Of a stretch of 35,731 nucleotides of DNA, positions 8,326 through 16,491 are shown one piece after another. The notes under the pieces are model-generated. The model was not told the origin of the DNA. It did no database searches and was given only the letters and a program-made list of their open reading frames with translations. Each line of letters opens with the position of its first letter. Positions within the stretch are counted from its first letter, which is position 1. Source of the DNA: Spirosoma oryzae (GTDB taxonomy: Bacteria; Bacteroidota; Bacteroidia; Cytophagales; Spirosomataceae); contig NZ_PVTE01000040.1 of assembly GCF_003002825.1 (NCBI RefSeq), forward strand, positions 1 to 35,731, in the 5' to 3' direction. The position numbers were made by a program, and so were the translations under genes.

Positions 8326-9122
8326 ATCGCCCCAACTATAAGCAGTATAACCGCCCCGCCCAGACTGGTCCCGGACCGGATGAGATGGTGTTCGGCATTC
8401 AGTCGGTGCTGGAAACGCTCCGCTCCGATCAGCAGATCGACAAGCTGTACATGGAGAAGGGGCTGAGTAACCCCGACATTCAGAATCTGGCGTTTCAGAA
8501 GCGGGTAACCATTCAGCGGGTGCCGCCCGAGCGGCTCGACCGCCTGACGCGCAAAAACCATCAGGGCGTTGTCTGCCTGATTGCGCAGGTGCAGTACGTC
8601 AAGCTGTCAAACGTCATCGCCGATGTGTACGAGCGGGGCGAAACGCCGTTTTTCCTGCTCCTCGACCGCATTACCGACGTCCGTAATTTCGGCGCTATCG
8701 CCCGTACGGCGGAGTGTACAGGGGTGCAGTGCATTGTTATACCGGGTCGGGGTGCCGCAGCCATCAACTCCGACGCGATGAAAACGTCGTCGGGGGCGCT
8801 GAATCACATCTCCGTCTGCCGCGAACCCGACCTGACCGAGACGGTCAAATATTTGCAGGAATCGGGCATTACCATCGTGGCCTGTACCGAAAAATCGGCC
8901 CGCGACCTGTACGAGCGTAACACCGATCTGAGCGGTCCCATCGCGATTATCATGGGCTCGGAAGAAGACGGTATCTCACCCGAATTGCTGCGTATGGCCG
9001 ACACCAACGTGAAAATCCCGCTGCTGGGTAGCGTCGGCTCGCTCAACGTGTCAGTCGCCACGGGCGTCGTTTTGTACGAAGCCGTCCGGCAGCGGACTTT
9101 ATCCAGTCAGACCGAATCTTAA
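8298..9122 (+). CDS. rlmB: 23S rRNA (guanosine-2'-O-)-methyltransferase RlmB
   Basis: SpoU/TrmH-type (SPOUT) rRNA methyltransferase, 274 aa, expected to methylate the 2'-O of the RlmB-type guanosine in the 23S peptidyl-transferase region. Visible motifs: N-terminal substrate-binding domain from about residue 30 (MVFGIQSVLETL), motif 1 NFGAIARTAE (Asn130, Arg136), motif 2 IIMGSEEDGIS (217-227) and motif 3 PLLGSVGSLNVSVATGVVLYE around 241-261, which forms the knotted SAM site. The first 29 residues are basic and low-complexity; the alternative start is Met30, which would remove the overlap with the upstream gene. The next gene begins 11 nt later. Confidence 0.9.
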   Translation: MENRRNSRVNRPNYKQYNRPAQTGPGPDEMVFGIQSVLETLRSDQQIDKLYMEKGLSNPDIQNLAFQKRVTIQRVPPERLDRLTRKNHQGVVCLIAQVQYVKLSNVIADVYERGETPFFLLLDRITDVRNFGAIARTAECTGVQCIVIPGRGAAAINSDAMKTSSGALNHISVCREPDLTETVKYLQESGITIVACTEKSARDLYERNTDLSGPIAIIMGSEEDGISPELLRMADTNVKIPLLGSVGSLNVSVATGVVLYEAVRQRTLSSQTES

Positions 9123-9133
9123 CGTATACAAGC

Positions 9134-9763
9134 ATGGCAACGACGGCATCGACACGCCGACAGATGACTCCGTCCGGCAGCGTTCGAGCGAAAAAGATAC
9201 CGGAATCGCTCATATACGAAACGATTGATGGAAAACCCTTTTACCGGAAAGGGTATCGGGACGTTGTTGCCGGAAAAAAAACGCTGGAAGAGATTATGGG
9301 GGCCAGTACGCTTCAATCTATCATTGTCTACTATCTGACAGTCTTCATCGGGAAGTTCATCGATGAAGATCAGTTTTTTGTATTGGTGAGCGAACCGGGC
9401 GTACACATCGATCATCGCAGTAACCTTTCCAACGACGTAGCCATCTACAGTCAGGCTGTGTTACCACCGTCGAGCATCTCGAAAAAGTATGCCGATGTAC
9501 CGCCCCGTATTGCCATTGAAGTCGACATTAACATCGATGCGGCTGACACCAGCGAGACAAGCTACATCTATCGAAAAACCCGTAAGCTACTCAACTTCGG
9601 CGTTGAAAAAGTGATCTGGGTATTAACCGATGCGCGTGTCGTCATCGTGGCCACCAACGATCTCATCGAGACGATCGACTGGTCGCGCGACATTGAACTC
9701 ATGGATGGCCAGCAGTTCAATGTCGGTGCCTACCTGCAAAAGCGCGGCATAACCGTCGAGTAA
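9134..9763 (+). CDS. Uma2-family (DUF820) restriction-like endonuclease
   Basis: PD-(D/E)XK-like protein, 209 aa. The family core is seen as NLSNDVAIYS (Asp101), IAIEVDIN (Glu129) and the Lys-rich helix YRKTRKLLNFGVEKVIWV, which fits the Uma2 pattern of Asp, Glu and a following strand-helix. Uma2 proteins are very frequent in Bacteroidota and cyanobacteria; their biological role is poorly known and most are not linked to a methylase, as here. It follows rlmB closely and is probably the last gene of that unit, ending at a 27-bp stem-loop. Confidence 0.8.
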   Translation: MATTASTRRQMTPSGSVRAKKIPESLIYETIDGKPFYRKGYRDVVAGKKTLEEIMGASTLQSIIVYYLTVFIGKFIDEDQFFVLVSEPGVHIDHRSNLSNDVAIYSQAVLPPSSISKKYADVPPRIAIEVDINIDAADTSETSYIYRKTRKLLNFGVEKVIWVLTDARVVIVATNDLIETIDWSRDIELMDGQQFNVGAYLQKRGITVE

Positions 9764-9859
9764 GTCTTGAACTATGATTTTTGGGATTACGCTGATGAAC
9801 TATGATTGAAAAAGAAATCACAGTCAATCAGTGTAATCCCAAAAATCATAGTTCAAGAC
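9764..9859. repeat. long palindromic intergenic element, 27-bp perfect arms
   Basis: The 27-nt segment 9764-9790 (starts GTCTTGAACTATG) is the exact reverse complement of 9833-9859. The inner sequence can extend the stem (CTGAT with ATCAG, TGATT with AATCA). TGAACTATGATT also occurs twice in direct orientation (9768, 9796), and TTCAAGACAATC repeats just beyond the right arm (9852, 9868). It lies between the convergent Uma2 and SDR genes, so it could terminate both, but it is much longer than an ordinary terminator and looks like a dispersed repeat. Confidence 0.75.
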
Positions 9860-9884
9860 AATCACAATTCAAGACAATCTGCGG

Positions 9885-10754
9885 TTACGCATTGCCGCCA
9901 TTCACGTCGAGCAGGCTACCGGTGATGTAGCTGCCATCCTGCGACGCCAGCAGGACATAGGCCGGTGCCAGCTCGTCGGGCTGACCGGGGCGTTGCAGAA
10001 TCGTTTTGGCCGCAGCCTGCTTCACACCGTCGGGACCCATGCCCGCACCCGGCAGAAACGGCGTATAGATCGGACCGGGCAGTACCGCATTCACCCGGAT
10101 TTTCTGTTCGCCCAACTGCGTTGCCAGCGACATGGTGAACGCATGGATAGCGCCTTTCGTCGATGCGTAATCGACCAGCTTGGGTTCGCCCTGCTTCCCG
10201 ACGATACTCCCCGTGTTGATGATCGAATCGCCTTCGCTCAGGTGCGGGACCACAGCCTGCACCATAAAGAAATAACCCAGAATATTGGTGTCGAACGTAC
10301 GACGCAACTGCTCTTCGGTGATGTCGGTGATCTTCTCGACAATGTGCTGATAAGCCGCGTTGTTGACCAGAATATTCACCTTGCCGAACTGACTGATCGT
10401 CTGGTCGACAATCTCCTGGCATTTTGCCTTGCTCCGTACATCCGACGGGATGTTGAGACAGGTGACCCCGTATTGCTCAACCATCCGCTTGGTCTCGGTA
10501 GCATCTTCCTCCTCCTCGGCCAGATACACGTTGGTGACGTTGGCACCCTCTTTCGCGAAGGCTACGGCTACGGCTCGGCCGATGCCACTGTCGGCACCGG
10601 TAACGATAGCGACTTTGCCGGCCAGCTTTCCGGCAGCGTTGTAACCCGACAGATCGCTCTGTGGCTCGGGGGTCATTTTAGCCTGAATGGCCGGAAAATC
10701 CTGTACGTCTGTTTTGAGTTCGTCGGCTGTGGGCCGTTCTTCTACTTGTGCCAT
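9885..10754 (-). CDS. SDR-family oxidoreductase (general-stress type)
   Basis: Short-chain dehydrogenase/reductase, 289 aa, cytosolic. Cofactor motif VTGADSGIGR (51-60), NNAA (131-134), catalytic Ser in NTGSIVG (about Ser183) and YASTK (Tyr196, Lys200) are all present. The about 45-residue N-terminal extension before the Rossmann fold (QAKMTPEPQSDLSGYNAAGKLAGK) is characteristic of the stress-induced YhdF/YdaD/YhxC group of SDRs. Substrate unknown. A decayed copy of the same subfamily lies about 3.4 kb downstream (14078-14213). The gene is single, convergent with the Uma2 gene. Confidence 0.9.
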   Translation of the reverse strand: MAQVEERPTADELKTDVQDFPAIQAKMTPEPQSDLSGYNAAGKLAGKVAIVTGADSGIGRAVAVAFAKEGANVTNVYLAEEEEDATETKRMVEQYGVTCLNIPSDVRSKAKCQEIVDQTISQFGKVNILVNNAAYQHIVEKITDITEEQLRRTFDTNILGYFFMVQAVVPHLSEGDSIINTGSIVGKQGEPKLVDYASTKGAIHAFTMSLATQLGEQKIRVNAVLPGPIYTPFLPGAGMGPDGVKQAAAKTILQRPGQPDELAPAYVLLASQDGSYITGSLLDVNGGNA

Positions 10755-10926
10755 TGGTTGTGAAAATTAACGTTGAGTGATAGCGCTCGCCATTAGCGCT
10801 GTGGAGTAATCCTTGTGTCAAGACGTTTTGTTGGCAGCGACAACGGGTTTTTAGGTATAAAGTCGAATAACTGGTTTAGTGGGACATCGATCGGTTAGAA
10901 ACCACCGCCCCCCCTCTTTGTCCGGT

Positions 10927-12525
10927 ATGCTTACCACTCGCAGACAGTTTCTCCTCCAGCTAGGGCTTGGCGCGGCCGGTCTTACGCTGACGAATACCGC
11001 CAACGCCTTGCCAACGGCGCTCGTCCCGACCCGTACGGCGGGTTTTCCCCGTAGCCTGCCCGAAGCACAGGGCGTAAGCTCACAGGGACTGATCGACTTC
11101 GTCAATGCGGTCGAAAAAGCGGAGCTGAACCTGCATAGCCTGATGGTCGTACGGCACGGGCAGGTCGTGGCCGAAGGCTGGTGGGCTCCCTACGCGGCAC
11201 CGCTGAAACACACGCTGTATTCGCTCAGCAAAAGCTTTACCTCGACGGCGGTCGGTATGGCGGTTGCGGAGAAGAAACTACTGCTCGATGATAAGGTCGT
11301 GTCATTCTTTCCGGGCAAAATACCAGCAACGGTTAGCCCGAATCTGGCGGCTATGTGCGTGCGCGACCTGCTGACAATGAGTACCGGCCACGATAAAGAC
11401 ACGACTCCGCAGATGCTCACGGCTGCTGATAAAGACTGGGCCAAAGCGTTTCTGGCGCAACCCGTCGATCATCAGCCCGGTACGCATTTCGTCTATAACA
11501 GCGGAGCGACGTACATGCTGTCGGATATCGTTCAACTGAAAACGGGACAGCCTGTACTCGACTACCTGAAACCGCGTTTGTTCGATCCGCTGGGCATCAG
11601 CGGGGCCGATTGGGAAACCGATCCGACAGGCGTCGATACGGGTGGTTGGGGACTGCGTGTTCGTACGGAAGACATCGCCAAGTTCGGACAACTGTACTTG
11701 CAGAAAGGCATGTGGCAGGGAAAACGGCTCCTGCCGGAATCCTGGATCGCCGACGCTACCAAATCCCACATACAGTCGACGGGGGGAAAAGGCGGTGCCG
11801 ACGTAAACGACTGGGTACAGGGTTACGGTTACCAGTTCTGGCGGTGCCGACACAACGCCTACCGGGGCGATGGCGCGTTCGGGCAGTTCTGTATCGTGAT
11901 GCCGGAGCAGAACACGGTGGTGGCAATCACCTCGGAAACAGCCGATATGCAGGGCATTCTGGATCAGGTCTGGAACCATATCCTGCCCGCCGTGCAGGGA
12001 AAAGAGCTTAGCAAGACCCCCAAGGCGACGCAGCAACAGCTCAAACAGCAACTGGCTGGTTTGTCGTTTATGCCGCCAACGGGTCAGGCGTCGCCCCGAC
12101 AGGCCGAAATCAGCGGCAAGCAATACGACGTCGCCAGCAACAGTACGGGTATCAAATCGGTATCGCTGACGTTCCGGCCCAATGAAGCACGGTTTACGAT
12201 GATCGATGAAAAAGGACCGCGCGACATTTTATGCGGCCTGAGCGAATGGCGGCTGGGTCAAACGACCCTGTCGGTGATCCCGCTTAAACTGGTGCCGACC
12301 GGCGTACCCGGTGAAACGACAATACCAGTGGCCGCTACCGGAGCGTGGACTGATGCCAACACCTTCTCGATGATCTGGCGCTTTATCGAAACGGCCCACT
12401 ACGAGACGGTCACCTGCCGATTCAGCGATGACGGCGTACAGGTTGATTTCAAAAAGAGTCTGGCCATCATCAATCCATCAACAAAAGACGATCGACCGGT
12501 GCTGGAAGGCAAACGCGTTGCCTGA
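10927..12525 (+). CDS. serine hydrolase, class C beta-lactamase-like, Tat-exported
   Basis: Penicillin-binding-protein-like esterase, 532 aa from the ATG chosen because it starts a Tat-like leader (TTRRQFLLQLGLG) that a longer frame from 10879 would bury. Nucleophile motif SxxK is SLSK (Ser99-Lys102); the second motif is Tyr190 in YNSGATYML, as in esterase VIII/6-aminohexanoate-dimer hydrolase relatives (Y-x-S). The catalytic domain ends near residue 370; the remaining about 160 residues form a beta-rich C-terminal domain. Substrate unknown. It sits upstream of a strong bidirectional terminator. Confidence 0.85.
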   Translation: MLTTRRQFLLQLGLGAAGLTLTNTANALPTALVPTRTAGFPRSLPEAQGVSSQGLIDFVNAVEKAELNLHSLMVVRHGQVVAEGWWAPYAAPLKHTLYSLSKSFTSTAVGMAVAEKKLLLDDKVVSFFPGKIPATVSPNLAAMCVRDLLTMSTGHDKDTTPQMLTAADKDWAKAFLAQPVDHQPGTHFVYNSGATYMLSDIVQLKTGQPVLDYLKPRLFDPLGISGADWETDPTGVDTGGWGLRVRTEDIAKFGQLYLQKGMWQGKRLLPESWIADATKSHIQSTGGKGGADVNDWVQGYGYQFWRCRHNAYRGDGAFGQFCIVMPEQNTVVAITSETADMQGILDQVWNHILPAVQGKELSKTPKATQQQLKQQLAGLSFMPPTGQASPRQAEISGKQYDVASNSTGIKSVSLTFRPNEARFTMIDEKGPRDILCGLSEWRLGQTTLSVIPLKLVPTGVPGETTIPVAATGAWTDANTFSMIWRFIETAHYETVTCRFSDDGVQVDFKKSLAIINPSTKDDRPVLEGKRVA

Positions 12526-12545
12526 CGCAGCAGCAGTGAAACGAA

Positions 12546-12575
12546 ACAAGGCCTTCCTGTGCAGGAAGGCCTTGT
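12546..12575. terminator. bidirectional intrinsic terminator
   Basis: Perfect 14-bp stem ACAAGGCCTTCCTG / CAGGAAGGCCTTGT with a 2-nt loop, between the convergent serine hydrolase and cytochrome genes. The outer flanks AACGA and TCGTT could lengthen it with a bulge. No long U-tract, but the position fits termination of both genes. Confidence 0.75.
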
Positions 12576-12604
12576 CGTTACGGGAAAACGTAAGCGGCTG
12601 GTTA

Positions 12605-12997
12605 CTAGCTTTTCGACGTTTTCTTCGTGGTGGTTTTCTTGGTCGACGTTTTTTTCGCACCGCCGTCCAGCGAGTTGATCCAAACGGCCAGTTTCATGGC
12701 GTCTTCCTTCGGTACCTGCTTCATCGCAGCCATCGGGGGGTAACCCGGCCAGTGAGCAGGAACGGGATTGTAGATCAGATTGACGATTTCATCGTTCGAG
12801 TATTTCTTCTTCGCAACGTCGGCATAGGCTGGACCTACCAGGCGTTGATTCGGCCGGTGACAGGCAATACAGGTGTACTTGGTCATCAACGCGTTCATGT
12901 CGGCTGGAATGTCGCCAGCAGGTGCCTGGGCATTGGCGTCGACAGATGCCGTTGCCAGTGCTGCGGAGGCCAAAAGAAGTCCGAGCAGTTTTTTCAT
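12605..12997 (-). CDS. small exported cytochrome c
   Basis: Class I cytochrome c, 130 aa from the ATG at 12997; the longer frame to 13126 would hide the signal peptide MKKLLGLLLASAALA. A periplasmic electron carrier. Haem site CIACH (Cys43, Cys46, His47) and the sixth-ligand region PPMAAM (Met89 or Met92) are intact. After the domain the last 16 residues are only Lys/Thr/Ser (KKTSTKKTTTKKTSKS), a strongly basic tail. Such tails are unusual in soluble cytochromes and may bind an acidic partner or the membrane; that is inference. A matching -33/-7 promoter pair lies upstream. Confidence 0.9.
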   Translation of the reverse strand: MKKLLGLLLASAALATASVDANAQAPAGDIPADMNALMTKYTCIACHRPNQRLVGPAYADVAKKKYSNDEIVNLIYNPVPAHWPGYPPMAAMKQVPKEDAMKLAVWINSLDGGAKKTSTKKTTTKKTSKS

Positions 12998-13054
12998 GTG
13001 AATCGGGTAAACGAAAAGTAAGAGTAATGGCTGGTTGTGGCGAACCAACCTCCA

Positions 13055-13062
13055 CAAAAATA
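13055..13062 (-). promoter_or_regulatory. -7 box of the cytochrome promoter, with -33 TTG at 13083-13085
   Basis: Minus strand reads TTG, 20 nt, TATTTTTG, which is the Bacteroidota primary-sigma layout (TTTG-n19-21-TAnnTTTG). The leader to the ATG is about 50 nt. Confidence 0.6.
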
Positions 13063-13273
13063 GACGGTTCCGTCCTATAAGCCAATGCCGTCCCGTCATT
13101 TTACAAGTAAAACGATTGTTGGACAAAAGTTTCTGGTAATCGTTTAATTCTTTACTAAAAAAATAATCAACGGCCTTGTCAGCCGAGTAAGCAGTCCGGA
13201 TTTGTGCATCCAGGCTGGTAACTTTTTCGGCTGTTATGGCCTTTCAGTAATACCGACGTCGTAATCTTCCCAT

Positions 13274-14017
13274 ATGAACCCAATCGATCGCTTCTCCGGT
13301 CACGCTGACCTGTATGCGCAGTACCGCATCGACTATCCCGACGAGTTGTACGCATTCATTATGGCCGACGTACCCGACAATCAAACCGCCTGGGATTGCG
13401 CGACGGGCAACGGACAGGTAGCCACCGCGCTGGCCGATCGATTTGCGCAGGTTGAAGCGACTGATATCAGCGAGAAACAGTTGATTCTGGCGACGAAGCG
13501 CCCCAATATTCACTATCAGGTCAGTCGGGCGGAGCAGACGCCATTTGCCGATCATACGTTCGACCTGATTACCGTCGGGCAAGCCATTCACTGGTTCGAC
13601 GTACCGGCGTTTCACCAGGAAGTCCGGCGGGTGGCAAAACCGGGTGCCGTGCTGGCCGAATGGGGCTACGGTCTCGTTGCGTTGAGCGATGAACTTAACC
13701 CGCTCATGCTTGATTTTTATCGCAATCGGATTGGCCCGTACTGGGACCCACAGCGTGGCCATATCGATAACCGCTACGCGGACCTCGCGTTTCCCTTTGC
13801 CGACGTTCGTACGGCTACGTTTACGGTCAGTCGTACCTGGACGCTGGAGCGGTTTCTGAACTACCTGCGAACGTGGTCGGCCGTGCGGCAATATATGTTT
13901 GAGAACGAAGAAGATCCCGTGACGGACTTCGGCGAACGCATCCAACCGATATGGGGCGATGGTGAACAGATCCTTCGTTTTCCCGTCTTCTGCCGGGCGG
14001 GGAAAGTGAGTTCGTAG
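13274..14017 (+). CDS. class I SAM-dependent methyltransferase
   Basis: Cytosolic methyltransferase, 247 aa, unrelated in detail to the one at 5911-6678. Motif I is WDCATGNGQVATAL (Asp41, Gly45, Gly47); the acidic SAM residue follows in VEATDISEKQL; motif IV is FDLITVGQAIHWFD. The IHWFD signature and the C-terminal Trp-rich part resemble the trans-aconitate/SAM-methyltransferase group found widely in bacteria and fungi (methyltransf_11). Acceptor unknown. Single gene; no terminator evident directly behind it. Confidence 0.85.
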   Translation: MNPIDRFSGHADLYAQYRIDYPDELYAFIMADVPDNQTAWDCATGNGQVATALADRFAQVEATDISEKQLILATKRPNIHYQVSRAEQTPFADHTFDLITVGQAIHWFDVPAFHQEVRRVAKPGAVLAEWGYGLVALSDELNPLMLDFYRNRIGPYWDPQRGHIDNRYADLAFPFADVRTATFTVSRTWTLERFLNYLRTWSAVRQYMFENEEDPVTDFGERIQPIWGDGEQILRFPVFCRAGKVSS

Positions 14018-14077
14018 TTCATGGGCGCAGATAAACTATACACTACGAACGACAAACCACAACTGTACCACTACTAC

Positions 14078-14213
14078 CCCGGTTATCAGGGCTACTTTTC
14101 TGTTGAGTCTATCTGCCCCCGACGTAGTTTTCTTTGATGACTTCTGGTTGCGTGATCAGTTCGGCTTCGATACCCGGCTGCACGTCCTGGTGCTGCGGTT
14201 TCGTTGGGGTTAT
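14078..14213 (-). pseudogene. decayed SDR-family N-terminus, frameshifted
   Basis: Between the methyltransferase and sufB, the minus strand reads ITPTKPQHQDVQPGIEAE then LITQPEVIKENYVGGR and a TAG (14109-14111). One frame over, the next codons read ADRLNRKVALITG (encoded down to 14078). Together these match the start of stress-type SDRs (PQHQDxQPGxExEM...NY.GSGKLKGKVALITGG), so this is very probably an SDR gene that lost its start (ATA where ATG is expected at 14213), gained a frameshift and lost the rest. It is a different subfamily member from the intact SDR at 9885-10754. Confidence 0.6.
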
Positions 14214-14222
14214 CGATAACAA

Positions 14223-14252
14223 AAAAGCTCCCACGTTTCCGCAGGAGCTTTT
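14223..14252 (-). terminator. intrinsic terminator of sufB
   Basis: AAAAGCTCC (14223-14231) pairs with GGAGCTTTT (14244-14252); in the sufB direction the stem is followed by a T-run (TTTTTTG). It lies 24 nt past the sufB stop codon. Confidence 0.7.
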
Positions 14253-14275
14253 GATACGTATAGTCGGCGTATAGC

Positions 14276-15769
14276 TTAGCCTACACTGCCTTCGAGGCTG
14301 ATCGCCAGTAGCTTCTGGGCTTCAACGGCGAACTCCATCGGCAACTGATTCAATACCTCCTTGGCATAGCCATTGATAATCAGGGCAACGGCCTGTTCGG
14401 TTGGGATACCGCGCTGATTGCAATAGAACAACTGATCTTCCCCGATTTTCGAGGTCGTCGCTTCGTGTTCTACCGTCGCCGATGGGTTAGCCACTTCCAG
14501 ATACGGGAAGGTATGCGCCCCGCATTTGTCGCCCAGCAGCAGCGAATCGCACTGCGAATAGTTCCGGGCGTTTTCGGCCCGTTTCAGCACCTGTACCAGA
14601 CCCCGGTACGAGTTTTGGCTCTTACCGGCCGAGATACCCTTCGACACGATCCGGCTCTTCGTGTTCTTGCCGATGTGCACCATTTTGGTACCCGTATCGG
14701 CCTGTTGCATGTTGTTGGTGACGGCTACCGAGTAAAATTCACCGATCGAGTTGTCACCTTTCAGAATCACCGATGGGTATTTCCAGGTAATAGCCGAGCC
14801 CGTTTCAACCTGCGTCCACGAAATTTTGGCATTCGGGCCATCGCAGATACCGCGCTTGGTCACGAAGTTGTAGATACCGCCTTTGCCTTCCTTGTCGCCG
14901 GGGTACCAGTTCTGTACCGTCGAATACTTGATCTCGGCGTCGGCGTGGGCGAACAGCTCAACTACGGCTGCGTGCAGCTGATTCTCGTCGCGCATGGGGG
15001 CGGTGCAGCCTTCCAGATAGCTAACGTACGAACCTTCGTCGGCAATGATCAGCGTCCGCTCGAACTGACCGGTACCGGCCGCATTGATACGGAAGTAGGT
15101 CGACAGTTCCATCGGGCAGCGTACGCCTTTCGGAATATAACAGAACGAGCCATCCGTGAAAACGGCTGCGTTGAGGGCCGCGTAGTAATTGTCTTTTGCC
15201 GGCACAACCGAGCCAAAGTATTTCTTGACCAGCTCGGGATGCTCGTGAACGGCTTCGCTCATCGAGCAGAAGATGATGCCCCGCGCGGCCAGGTCTTTCT
15301 TAAACGTCGTGGCAACCGACACCGAGTCCATGACGGCGTCAACAGCGACCTGCGGACGCTCGCCCAGCGACTTGTCGCCGATGGTATCATCGACCACGTT
15401 CGCCAGCCGCTTCTGTTCGCTGAGCGAAATGCCCAGTTTGTTGAACGTGTCGAGCAACTCGGGATCGATTTCGTCGAGGCTACCCACCGTCTTCTTCTGC
15501 TTGGGAGCCGAGTAATATTTAATCGCCTGGTAGTCAACCTTTGGGTATTGCAGGTTGGGCCACTTCGGCTCAGTCATGGTCTGCCAGAGCGCAAACGCCT
15601 GCAACCGCTTTTCGAGCAGCCACTCCGGTTCGTTTTTCTTGGCAGAAATAAAGCGTATAATGTCTTCATCCAGACCCGCCGGCGCTTCGTCAGCTTCGAT
15701 CAGGGTCTCGAATCCGTATTTGTATTCGGCGTTGGTGATGCTTTCTAAAATCTCCGCGTCCTTACTCAT
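14276..15769 (-). CDS. sufB: Fe-S cluster assembly scaffold SufB
   Basis: Core scaffold component of the SUF iron-sulfur assembly system, 497 aa, the usual SufB length. Recognised by the N-terminal helical part (EYKYGFETLIEADEAPAGLDED), the long beta-helix core with GVRCPMELSTYFRINA and EGCTAPMRDENQLHAAVVEL, and the near C-terminal NPSATVEHEATTSKIGEDQLFYCNQRGI, which carries the conserved His/Glu/Cys region. It normally works with SufC (ATPase) and SufD; none of these genes is next to it here. A terminator follows directly, so it appears to be transcribed alone from a -7 box about 42 nt upstream. Confidence 0.95.
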   Translation of the reverse strand: MSKDAEILESITNAEYKYGFETLIEADEAPAGLDEDIIRFISAKKNEPEWLLEKRLQAFALWQTMTEPKWPNLQYPKVDYQAIKYYSAPKQKKTVGSLDEIDPELLDTFNKLGISLSEQKRLANVVDDTIGDKSLGERPQVAVDAVMDSVSVATTFKKDLAARGIIFCSMSEAVHEHPELVKKYFGSVVPAKDNYYAALNAAVFTDGSFCYIPKGVRCPMELSTYFRINAAGTGQFERTLIIADEGSYVSYLEGCTAPMRDENQLHAAVVELFAHADAEIKYSTVQNWYPGDKEGKGGIYNFVTKRGICDGPNAKISWTQVETGSAITWKYPSVILKGDNSIGEFYSVAVTNNMQQADTGTKMVHIGKNTKSRIVSKGISAGKSQNSYRGLVQVLKRAENARNYSQCDSLLLGDKCGAHTFPYLEVANPSATVEHEATTSKIGEDQLFYCNQRGIPTEQAVALIINGYAKEVLNQLPMEFAVEAQKLLAISLEGSVG

Positions 15770-15810
15770 CGTCGGTCGGTTAAGCGTACGGGTTTATGTC
15801 CGTAGCGATA

Positions 15811-15818
15811 CAAATTTA
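15811..15818 (-). promoter_or_regulatory. candidate -7 box for sufB
   Basis: Minus strand TAAATTTG matches TAnnTTTG, about 42 nt upstream of the sufB ATG. No clear -33 TTG at the right distance, so it may depend on an activator or simply be weak. Confidence 0.45.
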
Positions 15819-15908
15819 ACAACCGGCCGGTTGGGTACGTTCCGGCCATATTGGACAAATATCGGAAACTTTCCGTTATTACAATTTTGTAACCGCCTTG
15901 CTCATAGC

Positions 15909-16436
15909 ATGCCTGCACCACGACGACGCCGTATTAATATTGAGCTGTTACTGGGTATATCCGCTACGTTTTTAAGCCTCGCTGCACTGGTCGTTTCCAT
16001 TGTTCAGACCAGCATTGCCCGCGAGCAGCAGCACGCATCGGTATGGCCGTACCTACAAGTGCTTACCAGTAACCTCGAAGACGAGCTGCATTACGAATTG
16101 GAAAACAAAGGGGTTGGACCCGCGATAATTCGGGACTTTGAGATAACATACCGGGGAAAGACGTACAAAAACGTTTGCCAAGTATTCTACAGCGTAATTG
16201 GTCGAACAACGTCAGGTGGAAAAGGCTTTGGTACCGTCTCGAAAGGGATGGTGTTTAAATCGGGCGACGACATGGACATGCTGTTCGTGACCAAGAATGA
16301 TACAATCGTGAGTCAGGTCAATGCCATGTTAGGGGATTCTTCCTTTCACATTCGAATCCGTTATGCTGACGTGTATGGAAACTGCTGGCTACTCGACCGG
16401 GAAAAAGTGACAGAACTGGGTTCATGTCCTGAATAA
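15909..16436 (+). CDS. one-TM hypothetical protein
   Basis: Protein of 175 aa from the ATG at 15909; the open frame extends upstream but through the sufB leader and reads as non-coding there. A basic N-terminus (APRRRRIN) is followed by one TM helix (about 10-30) and then a soluble beta-rich domain with ENKGVGPAIIRDFEITYRGK. The phrase 'NKGVGPA.I' is common in a group of small bacterial membrane proteins of unknown role. By the positive-inside rule the N-terminus is cytoplasmic and the domain periplasmic. Divergent from sufB; ends at a strong stem-loop. Confidence 0.7.
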   Translation: MPAPRRRRINIELLLGISATFLSLAALVVSIVQTSIAREQQHASVWPYLQVLTSNLEDELHYELENKGVGPAIIRDFEITYRGKTYKNVCQVFYSVIGRTTSGGKGFGTVSKGMVFKSGDDMDMLFVTKNDTIVSQVNAMLGDSSFHIRIRYADVYGNCWLLDREKVTELGSCPE

Positions 16437-16473
16437 AGCAAAAGGGAACGCCACCAAGTAGTTCCCTTTTGCT
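16437..16473. terminator. bidirectional intrinsic terminator
   Basis: Perfect 13-bp stem AGCAAAAGGGAAC / GTTCCCTTTTGCT with an 11-nt loop, immediately after the stop of the one-TM protein gene and before the stop of the converging lipoprotein gene. Confidence 0.8.
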
Positions 16474-16491
16474 CTACAGTGTCGCTTATTG

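Noticed and set aside
14465..15748. 427-codon plus-strand open frame opposite sufB
   Set aside because: Antisense shadow of a well-identified gene; its translation is rich in Arg, His, Val and shows no family motif.
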